A stretch of DNA of 64,000 nucleotides, taken from Microbacterium arabinogalactanolyticum (lineage in GTDB: Bacteria > Actinomycetota > Actinomycetes > Actinomycetales > Microbacteriaceae). Every line of letters starts with the position of its first letter. Position 1 is the first letter of the stretch. A model generated the notes under the pieces. The model ran no database searches and was not told the DNA's origin. It saw only the letters and a program-made list of their open reading frames with translations. A program made the translations under genes and the position numbers. Of this stretch, positions 24,834-33,387 are shown one piece after another. The stretch is from the NCBI RefSeq assembly GCF_030268005.1, contig NZ_BRZC01000004.1, forward strand, positions 1,397,976 through 1,461,975, written 5' to 3'.

Positions 24834-24845
24834 CTCCCGCGGGAG
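24834..24845. promoter_or_regulatory. CTCCCGCGGGAG palindrome upstream of the SHOCT gene
   Basis: Perfect 12-bp palindrome in the gap between the response regulator stop and the SHOCT start. The extended 18 bases (24831-24848) match 14 of 18 positions with the palindrome at 26781-26798. GGAGTGACTCC lies close by at about 24818-24828. Confidence 0.6.
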
Positions 24846-24863
24846 TACCCGCAGCAGCAGGCG

Positions 24864-25526
24864 CTACCGCCAGCCGGGCGCGACCAGACCGGTCTCGTAC
24901 GCGATAACGACCAGGTGCACCCGGTCGCGCGCCTGCAGCTTGGACAGGATGCGGGAGACATGCGTCTTCGCGGTGAGCGGACTGAGGAAGAGCTGTGCCG
25001 CGATCTCGTCGTTGCTGAGCCCGAGGCCCACCAGCCGCAGCACCTCGCGCTCGCGCTCGGTGAGCACGTCCAGCTGCCCAGCATCCGGCGCCTCCCTCAG
25101 GCCGACGGCGAGCCGGTCCAGCAGCCGCCTCGTCACCCCGGGAGAGAGCAGCGCGTCGCCCTCGGCGACCGCCCGCACGGCCCGCACCAGGTCGGCGGGC
25201 TCGGTGTCCTTCACCAGGAACCCCGCGGCGCCGGCGCGCACGGCGCGGGCGACGTACTCGTCCAGCTCGAACGTCGTCACGATCACCACGTGCACGTCCT
25301 GCAGCGCCGGGTCCTCGGCGATCTGCTCCGTCGCCCACAGGCCGTCGCCGTCGGGCATCCGGATGTCCATCAGCACCACGTCGGCAGGGGCCGAGCGGAT
25401 GCGCTCGAGCAGTTCGCGGCCGCCGGCCGCCTCGGCAACGACCTCGATGTCGTCCTCGGCGTCCAGCAGCGCACGGAATCCGGCGCGCACGAGCAGCTGA
25501 TCGTCGGCCAGCGCGACGCGGATCAT
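24864..25526 (-). CDS. NarL/LuxR-type response regulator
   Basis: 220 residues. The receiver domain spans ~1-120, with acidic residues near Asp8/Asp9, phosphoacceptor Asp54 in VVLMDIRMPDG and the conserved Lys near residue 104. A LuxR helix-turn-helix occupies ~150-212 (LTEREREVLRLVGLGLSNDEIAAQL). ATG 25526 overlaps the kinase stop (ATGA), so the two are co-translated. Likely binds the CTCCC-GGGAG palindromes found at both ends of the locus; this is inferred. Confidence 0.95.
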   Translation of the reverse strand: MIRVALADDQLLVRAGFRALLDAEDDIEVVAEAAGGRELLERIRSAPADVVLMDIRMPDGDGLWATEQIAEDPALQDVHVVIVTTFELDEYVARAVRAGAAGFLVKDTEPADLVRAVRAVAEGDALLSPGVTRRLLDRLAVGLREAPDAGQLDVLTEREREVLRLVGLGLSNDEIAAQLFLSPLTAKTHVSRILSKLQARDRVHLVVIAYETGLVAPGWR

Positions 25527-26722
25527 GACGTCCTCCCCCAGGGCAGTTCGGCCACGACCTCGGCACCGCCGCCGGGTCGGTCGGAGAAGCGGATGCCTCC
25601 GCCCAGCAGCTCGGCGCGCTCACGCATCCCGAGCACACCGCCGTGGCCGGCGGTCGCCGGATCGACACCGCCGAACCCGGCGCCGTCATCGCTGACCGTG
25701 ACGATCAGCGACGCCTCTCGCCGCTCCAGCACGACCCGTGCATGCGCGGCATCCGCGTGCCGGACGACGTTGGTGAGCGCCTCCTGCACGATCCGGTAGG
25801 CGGCGAACTGCGCGGCGCGACCCGGGGCCTGCCCTTCCAGGCGGTCGTCGAGCGCGACCTCCAGGCCCGGCGCGGCGACGCCGGCGATCAGCCTGGGCAG
25901 CTCGGCGAGCTCGGCCTGCGGCACGAGGGGCACTTCGCCGTCACGCAGCACGCCGAGCACGCCGCGCACCTCCTCGAGCGCGAGCTTGGACGTGTCCTTC
26001 ACGTTCTGCAGCGCGGCGCGCGCCTGCTCCGGATCGCGATCGAACAGGTGCAGCCCCACGCCCGCCTGCACGTTCATCTGCGAGAGGGCGTGACCCAGCA
26101 CGTCGTGCAGCTCGCGGGCGATGCGCACCCGCTCCCGCTCCTCGGCACTGCGGCGGCGGTGCTGGATCTCGAGGTGCATGGCCGCGCGCCTCGCTCCACG
26201 GGAGCGCAGCCCCGTCCCGATCGCGAAGCACGCGGCGAGCGCGACCGTCGCCGCGACGACCACGCCCGGGAACCAGGTGCGGTCGATCAGGGTGCCGATC
26301 AGGATCGCGGATGCCCAGCCGACCCCGACCGAGATCGCCGCCCACACGATCGCGCCCCGGGCCACCGCACCGATCACGGCGAACGCCAGCGCGATGTACG
26401 GCGGGCCGCCGACCGGGGTGGTGAGCACGTCGAGCAGCGCGAACCCCGACACGACTGCGATCGTGGGGCCGGGAAGCCGGCGCAGCGCCAGGAGCGCCAG
26501 GGGTCCCGCGACGGCGAGCGAGATGTGCAGCACGACCGGCCAGTGCGGCACGTGCGGCGCGGTGCGCAGGGTGATCCACACCGCCGCCGGCACCTGGATC
26601 AGCAGACTCAGCACCACCGGCGCGACCAGACGCAGGCGCCGTCCCACACGCGCGGGAGGACCCCAGCCCGCGCCGTCCAGGGGATCGGCGCCCTGGTCGG
26701 CGAAGCGCTGCGGATCCGGCAT
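25523..26722 (-). CDS. Sensor histidine kinase (HisKA_3 type)
   Basis: 399 residues. Five or six N-terminal membrane helices fill residues ~30-170 with little extracytoplasmic sequence, so it may sense membrane state. The dimerisation/phosphoacceptor box IARELHDVLGHALSQ places His near residue 205. The ATPase domain has the N box EALTNVVRHA and G boxes SDDGAGFGG and GHGGVLGMRERAELLGG. The box TAGCAT ends 6 bases before ATG 26722, consistent with a leaderless transcript, though GGAGG abuts the start. A palindrome lies 58 bases upstream. Confidence 0.94.
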   Translation of the reverse strand: MPDPQRFADQGADPLDGAGWGPPARVGRRLRLVAPVVLSLLIQVPAAVWITLRTAPHVPHWPVVLHISLAVAGPLALLALRRLPGPTIAVVSGFALLDVLTTPVGGPPYIALAFAVIGAVARGAIVWAAISVGVGWASAILIGTLIDRTWFPGVVVAATVALAACFAIGTGLRSRGARRAAMHLEIQHRRRSAEERERVRIARELHDVLGHALSQMNVQAGVGLHLFDRDPEQARAALQNVKDTSKLALEEVRGVLGVLRDGEVPLVPQAELAELPRLIAGVAAPGLEVALDDRLEGQAPGRAAQFAAYRIVQEALTNVVRHADAAHARVVLERREASLIVTVSDDGAGFGGVDPATAGHGGVLGMRERAELLGGGIRFSDRPGGGAEVVAELPWGRTS

Positions 26723-26780
26723 CCTCCGATGCTAGTTCTCGCACCCCGCGCGCGGCATCCGCCTCCGGGCCTCCCCGCGC

Positions 26781-26798
26781 GTACTCCCCCGGGAGTAC
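26781..26798. promoter_or_regulatory. GTACTCC-GGAGTAC palindrome between kinase and dgt
   Basis: GTACTCC (26781-26787) and GGAGTAC (26792-26798) are perfect 7-bp arms around CCCG. The site lies between divergent starts of the kinase (26722) and dgt (26845). It is related to the palindrome ahead of the SHOCT gene. Confidence 0.6.
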
Positions 26799-26844
26799 GT
26801 CACCGGACGATCGGACGAACCCCGCCGCGTGCCACACTGGGCGG

Positions 26845-28332
26845 ATGACGGATGACCCGCGCCGGACGCGACGCCTGCCCGAGACGCTCGACGAGTTCCA
26901 GCAGGCCGAGGGGCATCCCGACTTCCGGGTGGACGTGGAGCGCATCCGCTTCTCGCCGTACTACTCGCGGCTCTCCGCCGTGACGCAGGTGATCTCGCAG
27001 GCCGGCGCCGGGCTCGCCGTGCACAACCGCCTGACGCACTCCATCAAGGTCGCCGCCGTCGCCCGAGCGATCGCGACCCACCTCTCCACGCGCTCCGACG
27101 ACCGCGGCCGCATCGTCGATGAGCTCGGCGGCGCCCACCCGGTCGTCGTGCAGGCGGCTTCGGCGGCGCACGACCTCGGGCATCCGCCGTTCGGGCACCT
27201 CGGCGAGCAGGCGCTCGACCGCCTGGCACGCACCCGCTTCGGGCTGCAGGAGGGCTTCGAGGGGAACGCGCAGACCTACCGGATCCTCACCCGCCTGGAC
27301 GAGCACGACCGCCCCGGTGTCGGCCTCAACCTCACGGCGGCCGTGCGCGCCGCCGTGCTGAAGTATCCGTGGCGGCGCGGCGGGGGCGGAGCACGGCGGG
27401 GCGGCGCGAGCAAGTTCAACTTCTACGCGATCGACGAGCAGGATGCCCGCGGCGCCCTCTCTGCGTACCCGCTGATCGAACCGGGGCAGCAGACCGTCGA
27501 GTGCTCGATCATGGACATCTCCGACGACATCGCCTACTCGCTGCACGACCTCGACGACTTCTACCGTGCGGGTCTGCTCAACCCCGCGACGCTGGCGGCC
27601 GAGTTCCGCACCTGGCACCGCGAGCTCGCGACGCTGCGGGCATCCGACGTCGCGGCGCTGGCCGCCGACTCCCGCATGCCGGGCTCCTCGCTGGAACTCC
27701 TCTGGCGACGGCTGAAGGAGAAGGACGCCTGGATCGCCGACCCCGACGCCTTCAGCGAGGCGGTCGCGAAGGTCAAGGCAGAGGTCATCGACGGGCTGGT
27801 CGCCGAGCCGTTCGACGGCTCCCTGGCGAGCGAGCGCACCCTGGCGAGGTTCACCAGCGGCTGGATCGCGCGGCTGCAGTCCTCGGTGGAGGTGCACCGG
27901 CATCCGCACATCCGCTCCGGCCACGTCTCCCTGAACCGGCAGGCCTGGCACGAGGTCGCGGTGCTGAAGTTCCTGCACGAGCGGTTCATCCTGGAGCGCC
28001 CCGACCTCACCGTCTACCAGCGCGGTCAGGCCAGCGTGCTGGAGCGCCTCGTCGACGGCTTCACCGCCTGGCTCGACGATCCGCGCGACGCCCGCCGCGC
28101 CCCGCGACGGCTGATCGACCTGGTCGACCTGTCCACCGACGACTACCGGCGGCTGCGGAAGGATGCGCCGGAACTGGTCGAGTCGCGCACGGATGCTGAT
28201 CTCGACGCGCTCGCGCGCGGCCGCGGCATCATCGACTACGTCGCCTCGCTCACGGACGCGCAGGCGATCTCGCTGGATGCGCTGCTCGCCGGCCGCACCG
28301 AGCGACTGTGGGATGCCGGGCAGGGGCTGTAG
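26845..28332 (+). CDS. dgt: Deoxyguanosinetriphosphate triphosphohydrolase-like protein
   Basis: 495 residues. It cleaves dNTPs to deoxynucleosides plus triphosphate. The HD-domain metal motif is intact: an early His (RLTHSIKVAAVAR), the pair in AAHDLGHPPFGHLGE, and a later Asp in SIMDISDDIAYSLHDLDD. CACACT, a -10-like box, ends 6 bases before ATG 26845. In actinobacteria this gene usually precedes dnaG, which is not the case here. Confidence 0.93.
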   Translation: MTDDPRRTRRLPETLDEFQQAEGHPDFRVDVERIRFSPYYSRLSAVTQVISQAGAGLAVHNRLTHSIKVAAVARAIATHLSTRSDDRGRIVDELGGAHPVVVQAASAAHDLGHPPFGHLGEQALDRLARTRFGLQEGFEGNAQTYRILTRLDEHDRPGVGLNLTAAVRAAVLKYPWRRGGGGARRGGASKFNFYAIDEQDARGALSAYPLIEPGQQTVECSIMDISDDIAYSLHDLDDFYRAGLLNPATLAAEFRTWHRELATLRASDVAALAADSRMPGSSLELLWRRLKEKDAWIADPDAFSEAVAKVKAEVIDGLVAEPFDGSLASERTLARFTSGWIARLQSSVEVHRHPHIRSGHVSLNRQAWHEVAVLKFLHERFILERPDLTVYQRGQASVLERLVDGFTAWLDDPRDARRAPRRLIDLVDLSTDDYRRLRKDAPELVESRTDADLDALARGRGIIDYVASLTDAQAISLDALLAGRTERLWDAGQGL

Positions 28333-28421
28333 CAGGGCACCGTTCCTCATCCCGGAACTTCGGCCCGGTGAGTGGGCACGCGTGCGAGAGTGGAGGGCGG
28401 ACACACCCTCAGGAGGTCAGC

Positions 28422-29342
28422 ATGCGCGCCGTCGTCTATCCCCGTTTCAGCCAGGATCTCGACACCCTCGAAGTGCGTGAGGTCCCCGAGCCGAAGCTGT
28501 CTCCGGCATCCGTCATCATCGAGGTGCGGGCAGCGGGCGTGAACCCGGTGGACTGGAAGCTCATGGCCGGCGGGCTGGACGCCCTCATGCCCACGCAGTT
28601 CCCCGTGATCCCCGGTTGGGATGTCGCGGGCGTGGTCGTGGCTGTGGGGCTCGACACTCCCGAGTTCCAGGTCGGGGACGAGGTGATGGCCTACGCGCGC
28701 ACCGACACGGTGGGAGGCGGCACGTTCGCCGAGCGCGTCGACGTGCCCGTGCGGGCCGTCGCGCACAAGCCCGCGGCCCTCAGCTGGGAGCAGGCCGGAG
28801 CACTCCCCCTCGCCGGCGGCACCGCTCTGCGTGCGGTGGACGCGCTGGGCGAGCTGCACGCGCGCACCGTGCTCATCCACGGCGGCTCCGGCGGTGTCGG
28901 CAGCTTCGCCGTGCAGATCGCGCACGCCCGCGGCGCACGGGTGATCGCCACGGCATCCGAGGCCAACCACGACTACCTGCGCAGCCTCGGCGCGCACCCC
29001 GTCACCTACGGCGAGGGGCTCGCGGAGCGGGTCCTCGCCCTGAACGGCGGTCCTGTCGACGCGGTCGCCGACTTCGCCGGCGGGATGCTGGACGTGACCC
29101 TCGCCGTGCTCGCCGACGACGGCGTGCACGTGTCGATCGCCGACCCGTCCGTCGCGCAGCAGGGCGGACGGAACATCTGGGTGCGCCCGGACGGCGAGCA
29201 GACGGCGCGGCTCGCGGCCATGGCGGCGGAGGGAGTGCTGAAGGTGGAGATCGCGAAGACCTTCCCGCTCGAGGGCGTCGCGGATGCCTTCCGCGCCAGC
29301 CAGACGCACCACGTGCGCGGAAAGCTCGTCATCGTCCCCTGA
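28422..29342 (+). CDS. NADP-dependent quinone-oxidoreductase-like MDR protein
   Basis: 306 residues from ATG 28422, 4 bases past AGGAGG. Medium-chain dehydrogenase/reductase without zinc: the catalytic zinc Cys is absent. An N-terminal GroES-like half (VNPVDWKLMAGG, PGWDVAGVV) is followed by a Rossmann half with the nucleotide motif HGGSGGVGSFAVQIA (~147-161). It probably reduces quinones or unsaturated carbonyls with NADPH. It stands alone, with no partner in an operon. Confidence 0.9.
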   Translation: MRAVVYPRFSQDLDTLEVREVPEPKLSPASVIIEVRAAGVNPVDWKLMAGGLDALMPTQFPVIPGWDVAGVVVAVGLDTPEFQVGDEVMAYARTDTVGGGTFAERVDVPVRAVAHKPAALSWEQAGALPLAGGTALRAVDALGELHARTVLIHGGSGGVGSFAVQIAHARGARVIATASEANHDYLRSLGAHPVTYGEGLAERVLALNGGPVDAVADFAGGMLDVTLAVLADDGVHVSIADPSVAQQGGRNIWVRPDGEQTARLAAMAAEGVLKVEIAKTFPLEGVADAFRASQTHHVRGKLVIVP

Positions 29343-29456
29343 CCGGCGTCGAATCCGGCTACCAGACGCCTCCGATCGCCGTCAATCCCCGCTGGTTCAC
29401 AGCATCCGTGGCGCACACTGAGCAGAGTCGGGGGACCAGACGCTCAGGAGGATGCG

Positions 29457-29708
29457 ATGTCGGAAGATTTCATGCTGCACCAGGTCTCCCCCGATGACTG
29501 GATGATCATCGACACGCGCTTCCCCGCCAGCGACCCGCACCACCTCGTGGCCTGCATCATCGAGGAGGACGGTCACGTGGAGGTGCGCTGGTTCCGGCAC
29601 GTCACGCTGCCCTCGCGATTCCGCAGCCGCACCGATGCGCTGGAGGCTCTCGTCACCGCCGAGGAGCCCGAGCCCGCAGCGGTCCTCGCGGCGGCGGCTC
29701 CCGCCTGA
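29457..29708 (+). CDS. Hypothetical protein, 83 residues
   Basis: Small acidic protein behind AGGAGG. It has no signal or membrane segment. The sequence MLHQVSPDDWMIIDTRFPASDPHHLVACI-like opening and the VRWFRHVTLPSRF segment suggest a compact alpha/beta fold; the last ~15 residues are Ala/Glu-rich. I do not recognise the family. A strong terminator follows 28 bases after the stop. Confidence 0.7.
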   Translation: MSEDFMLHQVSPDDWMIIDTRFPASDPHHLVACIIEEDGHVEVRWFRHVTLPSRFRSRTDALEALVTAEEPEPAAVLAAAAPA

Positions 29709-29736
29709 CATCCGAGGACTCCGGTCTCGCGCACGG

Positions 29737-29770
29737 AAAGACGGCCGGGTCGTACGCCCCGGCCGTCTTT
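29737..29770. terminator. Bidirectional intrinsic terminator
   Basis: AAAGACGGCCGGG (29737-29749) pairs with CCCGGCCGTCTTT (29758-29770), a 13-bp stem with an A-rich left and T-rich right foot. The genes at 29708 and 29778 converge on it. Confidence 0.88.
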
Positions 29771-29777
29771 GTTCCGG

Positions 29778-30038
29778 TCAGAACACCTCGTCGCCGCCGG
29801 GCTCACGCACCGACCGACGCGAGACGTTGCCGCCGTCGACTGTTCCGTCCGTGCGCGTGATGACGTCCGTGCGCCGACGGCGTGCCATCAGCACGATGCC
29901 GACGAGGAACGCGACGACACCCGCGCCCATCAGGATGTAACCGATCATGTGGAGATCCGCCCACGGGACCTGCACGTTCAAGGCGAAGGCGAGGATCGCT
30001 CCGATCACGAACAGGACGATTCCGGTACCGATGGTCAT
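29778..30038 (-). CDS. DUF6458 small membrane protein
   Basis: 86 residues with GAAGGGAA upstream. Two membrane helices (GTGIVLFVIGAILAFAL and MIGYILMGAGVVAFLVGIVLMA) form a hairpin joined by VQVPWADLH. An RRRR stretch and a polar tail follow. This is a widespread actinobacterial family without known function. Confidence 0.85.
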   Translation of the reverse strand: MTIGTGIVLFVIGAILAFALNVQVPWADLHMIGYILMGAGVVAFLVGIVLMARRRRTDVITRTDGTVDGGNVSRRSVREPGGDEVF

Positions 30039-30163
30039 GACGGTTCCCTTCGTTCAGGTGGCGTCGGGTCGTCGCCACTGCACCCACGGTGACGGCGTCG
30101 GCGCGCGTTCTGAAGGGGGTTGACAACCCGCCGCAGCCGCGGGTCGAGGGGCATCCCGCGCGA

Positions 30164-31627
30164 TCAGGCGATCTGCGCGCGGATCGTCCGGCGGGCGAGC
30201 AGCGCGTACAGCCCCACGGAGACGATCAGCCCCACGGGGACCGACAGATCCAGCCCGCCCAGCGCGGCGCCCAGCGGACCGACCCACACCGTGGTGGACA
30301 GGAACAGCGCGGTGGCGACGCCGCCGACCACCACGGCCACGACCCCGGCCATCCCGAAGCCGCCGCGGTACCAGAACGGGGCACCCGGCCGCTCATCGAA
30401 CAGCTCGAGGCCGTCATAGCGGTTGCGGCGCAGCACGATGTCGGCCACGTAGACGCCCATGGTCGGCACCGAGATGATCAGGAGGAACTGCAGCATGAGG
30501 TTGACGGCGCTGATCAGATCGGATGCCAGCACCAGCACGATCGTGAACGCGCAGCCGAGCGCGCCGATCAGGACCGCGGAAGGGATGCGGCGGATCGGCA
30601 CGCCGATCGACTGCAGCGCCATGCTCGCCGTGTAGGTCGTCATGCCGTTCAGCGAGATGCAGTTCACCAGCACACCGAGCACGAACAGCGGCGCCAGCCA
30701 GGCCGGCAGGCTCTCGAGCAGTGAGTACTCGATGCCGTTCGCGAGGCTCTCCGGCCCGACCGTGCCGCCCAGCACGACGCCGAACGCGGTGATCAGCACC
30801 GCCGGGAACAGCTGTCCCAGTGCGGTGGCGCCGATGATGCCGGATGCCTTCGTGTCACGCGGCAGGTAGCGGGCCATGTCGGCGCTGTTGCTGAACGACA
30901 GTGGCGACGACGCCATGAGGGCGAACGCGATCGTGATGCTCACCCACAGCGGCATCCCTTCGAGCGGCGCGGGCTGCGCGAAGCCCCAGTCCAGCGTCGG
31001 CGCGATGAAGCCGATCACGAGCGCGAAGATCACGAACAGGCCGATCGAGATGCCCATGTAGGCCTTCAGGATCAGTGCGTGGCCGTACACGGCGACGATC
31101 ACGGTGATCGCCGAGACCACGACGGCGACCAGGATCGGGGCGAGGATCGGATCGGGGAAGCCCCAGCGCTTGAGCAGTTCGCCGCCGATGAACGAGGCGG
31201 CCACCCAGTTCAGCGCCAGGAACACCCCGGAGATGAACCAGCCGTAGAACGCGATGACGATCTTGTTGCCGTGGATGCCGTAGATCGCACGCTGAACCAC
31301 GGAACCGGACGTGCCGGCGGCAGGGCCCGAGATCGCGACGATGCCGGGCAGGACGGCGAGCACGCTCGAGACCAGGACCACCAGCAGCGCCTGCCAGATC
31401 TCCAGCCCCAGCACGAGCGTCATCGACGCTCCGACGGTGATGTTCAGCACGCTGACGCCGGGCGCCGACCAGACGAAGAACAGGTCCCGCGCCCGGCCGT
31501 GGCGCTCGGAATCGTCGATGATCTCGATGCCGCGGGTCTCGGGGGTGTTCGCCGCGTCGACGAACTCGGTTCCGGCGGGGTGCGCCTCTGCGGCGAGGCG
31601 GACGGGAACAGCGGATGCTTCGGACAT
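30164..31627 (-). CDS. NCS1-family permease (cytosine/purine/allantoin type)
   Basis: 487 residues from ATG 31627 with GGAAGGACC upstream. About 12 membrane helices. The N-terminal stretch SAPGVSVLNITVGASM and the GTSGSVVQRAIYG helix-3 segment fit NCS1 sodium or proton symporters. Substrate is likely a nucleobase or a related ring or amide compound. It is the last gene of the nitrogen operon, so it would import the substrate used by the amidase, amidohydrolase and deiminase-like enzymes. Confidence 0.87.
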   Translation of the reverse strand: MSEASAVPVRLAAEAHPAGTEFVDAANTPETRGIEIIDDSERHGRARDLFFVWSAPGVSVLNITVGASMTLVLGLEIWQALLVVLVSSVLAVLPGIVAISGPAAGTSGSVVQRAIYGIHGNKIVIAFYGWFISGVFLALNWVAASFIGGELLKRWGFPDPILAPILVAVVVSAITVIVAVYGHALILKAYMGISIGLFVIFALVIGFIAPTLDWGFAQPAPLEGMPLWVSITIAFALMASSPLSFSNSADMARYLPRDTKASGIIGATALGQLFPAVLITAFGVVLGGTVGPESLANGIEYSLLESLPAWLAPLFVLGVLVNCISLNGMTTYTASMALQSIGVPIRRIPSAVLIGALGCAFTIVLVLASDLISAVNLMLQFLLIISVPTMGVYVADIVLRRNRYDGLELFDERPGAPFWYRGGFGMAGVVAVVVGGVATALFLSTTVWVGPLGAALGGLDLSVPVGLIVSVGLYALLARRTIRAQIA

Positions 31628-31666
31628 TGCGGTCCTTCCGGGACGGTCGCCGCCTGCGTCGCTGCA

Positions 31667-31714
31667 GGGGCGTTCGGGTTTCAGGGGCGTTGGGGTTTCA
31701 GGGGCGTTCGGGTC
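31667..31714 (-). repeat. 17-bp tandem repeat in the spacer before the permease gene
   Basis: GGGGCGTTCGGGTTTCA (31667-31683) is followed by a copy with one change (31684-31700) and a partial third copy that reaches into the amidohydrolase stop. It lies in the 85-base spacer, so copy number could alter coupling. Confidence 0.75.
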
Positions 31715-33356
31715 ACGGTCGCCGGTAGGCGGCCTCGCCGTGCACCAGGGTGAGGAGCACAGCGCCGGTGAGCAGGTCTTCGGTGGGGGCGGACAGCGGA
31801 TCGATGTCGAGCACGGCGACGTTCGCGTGGAATCCGGGCGCGATCCGCCCGTAGGCGTCGTCGATCGCGCCGACGTACGCCGCACCGGAGGTGGCGGCGG
31901 CGAGAGCCTGCGCGGCGGTGAACGCCCGCTCCGGGTGGTACGGGGGCAGTGCGCTGTCGATGGACGATCGCCCTGACATCGCGATGAACAGGTTGTGCAG
32001 AGCCTCGTGGGGTGCGGTGGGGGCGTCGGTGCCCAGCGCGACGGGGACGTCGACATCGCGGAACCAGTTCCACGGGAAGCCGTCCTCGGCGCGCTGATCG
32101 CCCAGCACCGCCATCCAGTTGTCCAGGATGGCGGGGTCGCAGTGCACCGGCTGCATCGACGCGGCGACGCCGTGCTCCCGCATCCGGGCGACCGTCTCGG
32201 GAGCGACCGATTCCAGGTGCTCGATGCGGGGCCGTCGTCCGGTGCCGACGCCGTTCGCGTTCTCGCAGGCCTCGACGAGATCCACGGCGAGCGCACTCGC
32301 GGCATCGCCGATCGCGTGCATCGCGAGCTGCAGGCCGGCGCGGTCGGCGGCGATCGCGACCGGCGTCGCGGCCTCTCGGCTCCAGATCGGGTCGGCGTTC
32401 GATCCGTCCGCGTAGGGGCGCACCATGGCGGCGGTGCAGGCGTCGATCACCCCGTCGAGGATGAACTTCACGCCGACGACCTTCAGCCAGGGCGTTCCGG
32501 TCGCCGCCAGCTCATCGCGCAGCTGCACGGCGCGCTCCACCTGGGCGAGGTCGGCCGCCGGGTCGCCGGTGGAGCTCAGCCACCAGTGCGCGGTCACGGG
32601 GAACGGCAGCCGCCCGTCGCGGTCGAGCCGGCGCCGCAGGGCCGCCATGGACTGCTCGGTCATGCCCATGTCGGCGGCGCCGGTGACGCCGGCCGCCAGG
32701 TACGCGTCGAACGCGAGGTCGAGGTGCCCGTCGACCTCCTCCTCGGTGCGGATGCCGTCGAGATGGTCGGCGAGCAGATCCATGGCCGCGGTCTCGAGCA
32801 GGAAGCCGGTGGCGTCGCCGTTCTCGTCGCGCACGACCTCGCCGCCGATCGGGTCGGCGGTGTCGCGATCGATGCCCGCCGCCCGCAGCGCGGCCGTGTT
32901 CACCCAGGTGCTGTGCAGATCGTTCGCGTCGAGGAACACCGGGATGTCGTCGATCACCGCGTCGATCATCGCGGCCGTCGGCTGCGTGACGCCGTCGGGC
33001 AGCGCGTCGAACAGCCAGCTCACGCCGTCGATGATCTCCGCATCCGGATTCGCCTCGCGCGCCTCCCGCAGCCGCTGCTGGATCTGTTCGACCGAGGTGC
33101 AGTCGCGCAGCTGCACCTTGCCCTGCGCGTGGCCGAACATCGCCAGGTGCGCGTGCGCCTCGATCACCCCGGGCATCGCGAACGCCCCGTCCAGGTCGAC
33201 GACCGCGGCGTCCGGGCCGGCCGCGGCCCGCACCTCGTCCTCCGCGCCGACGGCCAGGATGCGGTCGCCGCGCACTGCGAAGGCCGACTGCAGCGGGGCA
33301 TCCGCCAGACCGTCGAAGACGACGGCGTTCACGTACACGGTGGTGTTCTCGGTCAT
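31713..33356 (-). CDS. YtcJ-like metal-dependent amidohydrolase
   Basis: 547 residues, amidohydrolase_3 type. The metal ligands are seen in PGVIEAHAHLAMFG (~65-75; HxH), a later HAIGDAASALAVD and EHLESVAPE, and the Asp of VALGTDAPTAPHEAL. The N-terminal beta-sandwich supplies VDLDGAFAMPG. Substrates in this group are poorly known amides and imides. It is fourth in the nitrogen operon, between the C45 enzyme and the permease. The start is 31 bases from the C45 stop. Confidence 0.88.
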   Translation of the reverse strand: MTENTTVYVNAVVFDGLADAPLQSAFAVRGDRILAVGAEDEVRAAAGPDAAVVDLDGAFAMPGVIEAHAHLAMFGHAQGKVQLRDCTSVEQIQQRLREAREANPDAEIIDGVSWLFDALPDGVTQPTAAMIDAVIDDIPVFLDANDLHSTWVNTAALRAAGIDRDTADPIGGEVVRDENGDATGFLLETAAMDLLADHLDGIRTEEEVDGHLDLAFDAYLAAGVTGAADMGMTEQSMAALRRRLDRDGRLPFPVTAHWWLSSTGDPAADLAQVERAVQLRDELAATGTPWLKVVGVKFILDGVIDACTAAMVRPYADGSNADPIWSREAATPVAIAADRAGLQLAMHAIGDAASALAVDLVEACENANGVGTGRRPRIEHLESVAPETVARMREHGVAASMQPVHCDPAILDNWMAVLGDQRAEDGFPWNWFRDVDVPVALGTDAPTAPHEALHNLFIAMSGRSSIDSALPPYHPERAFTAAQALAAATSGAAYVGAIDDAYGRIAPGFHANVAVLDIDPLSAPTEDLLTGAVLLTLVHGEAAYRRP

Positions 33357-33387
33357 GGCGGATCCTCTTCGATCAGACTCTGGGTTC

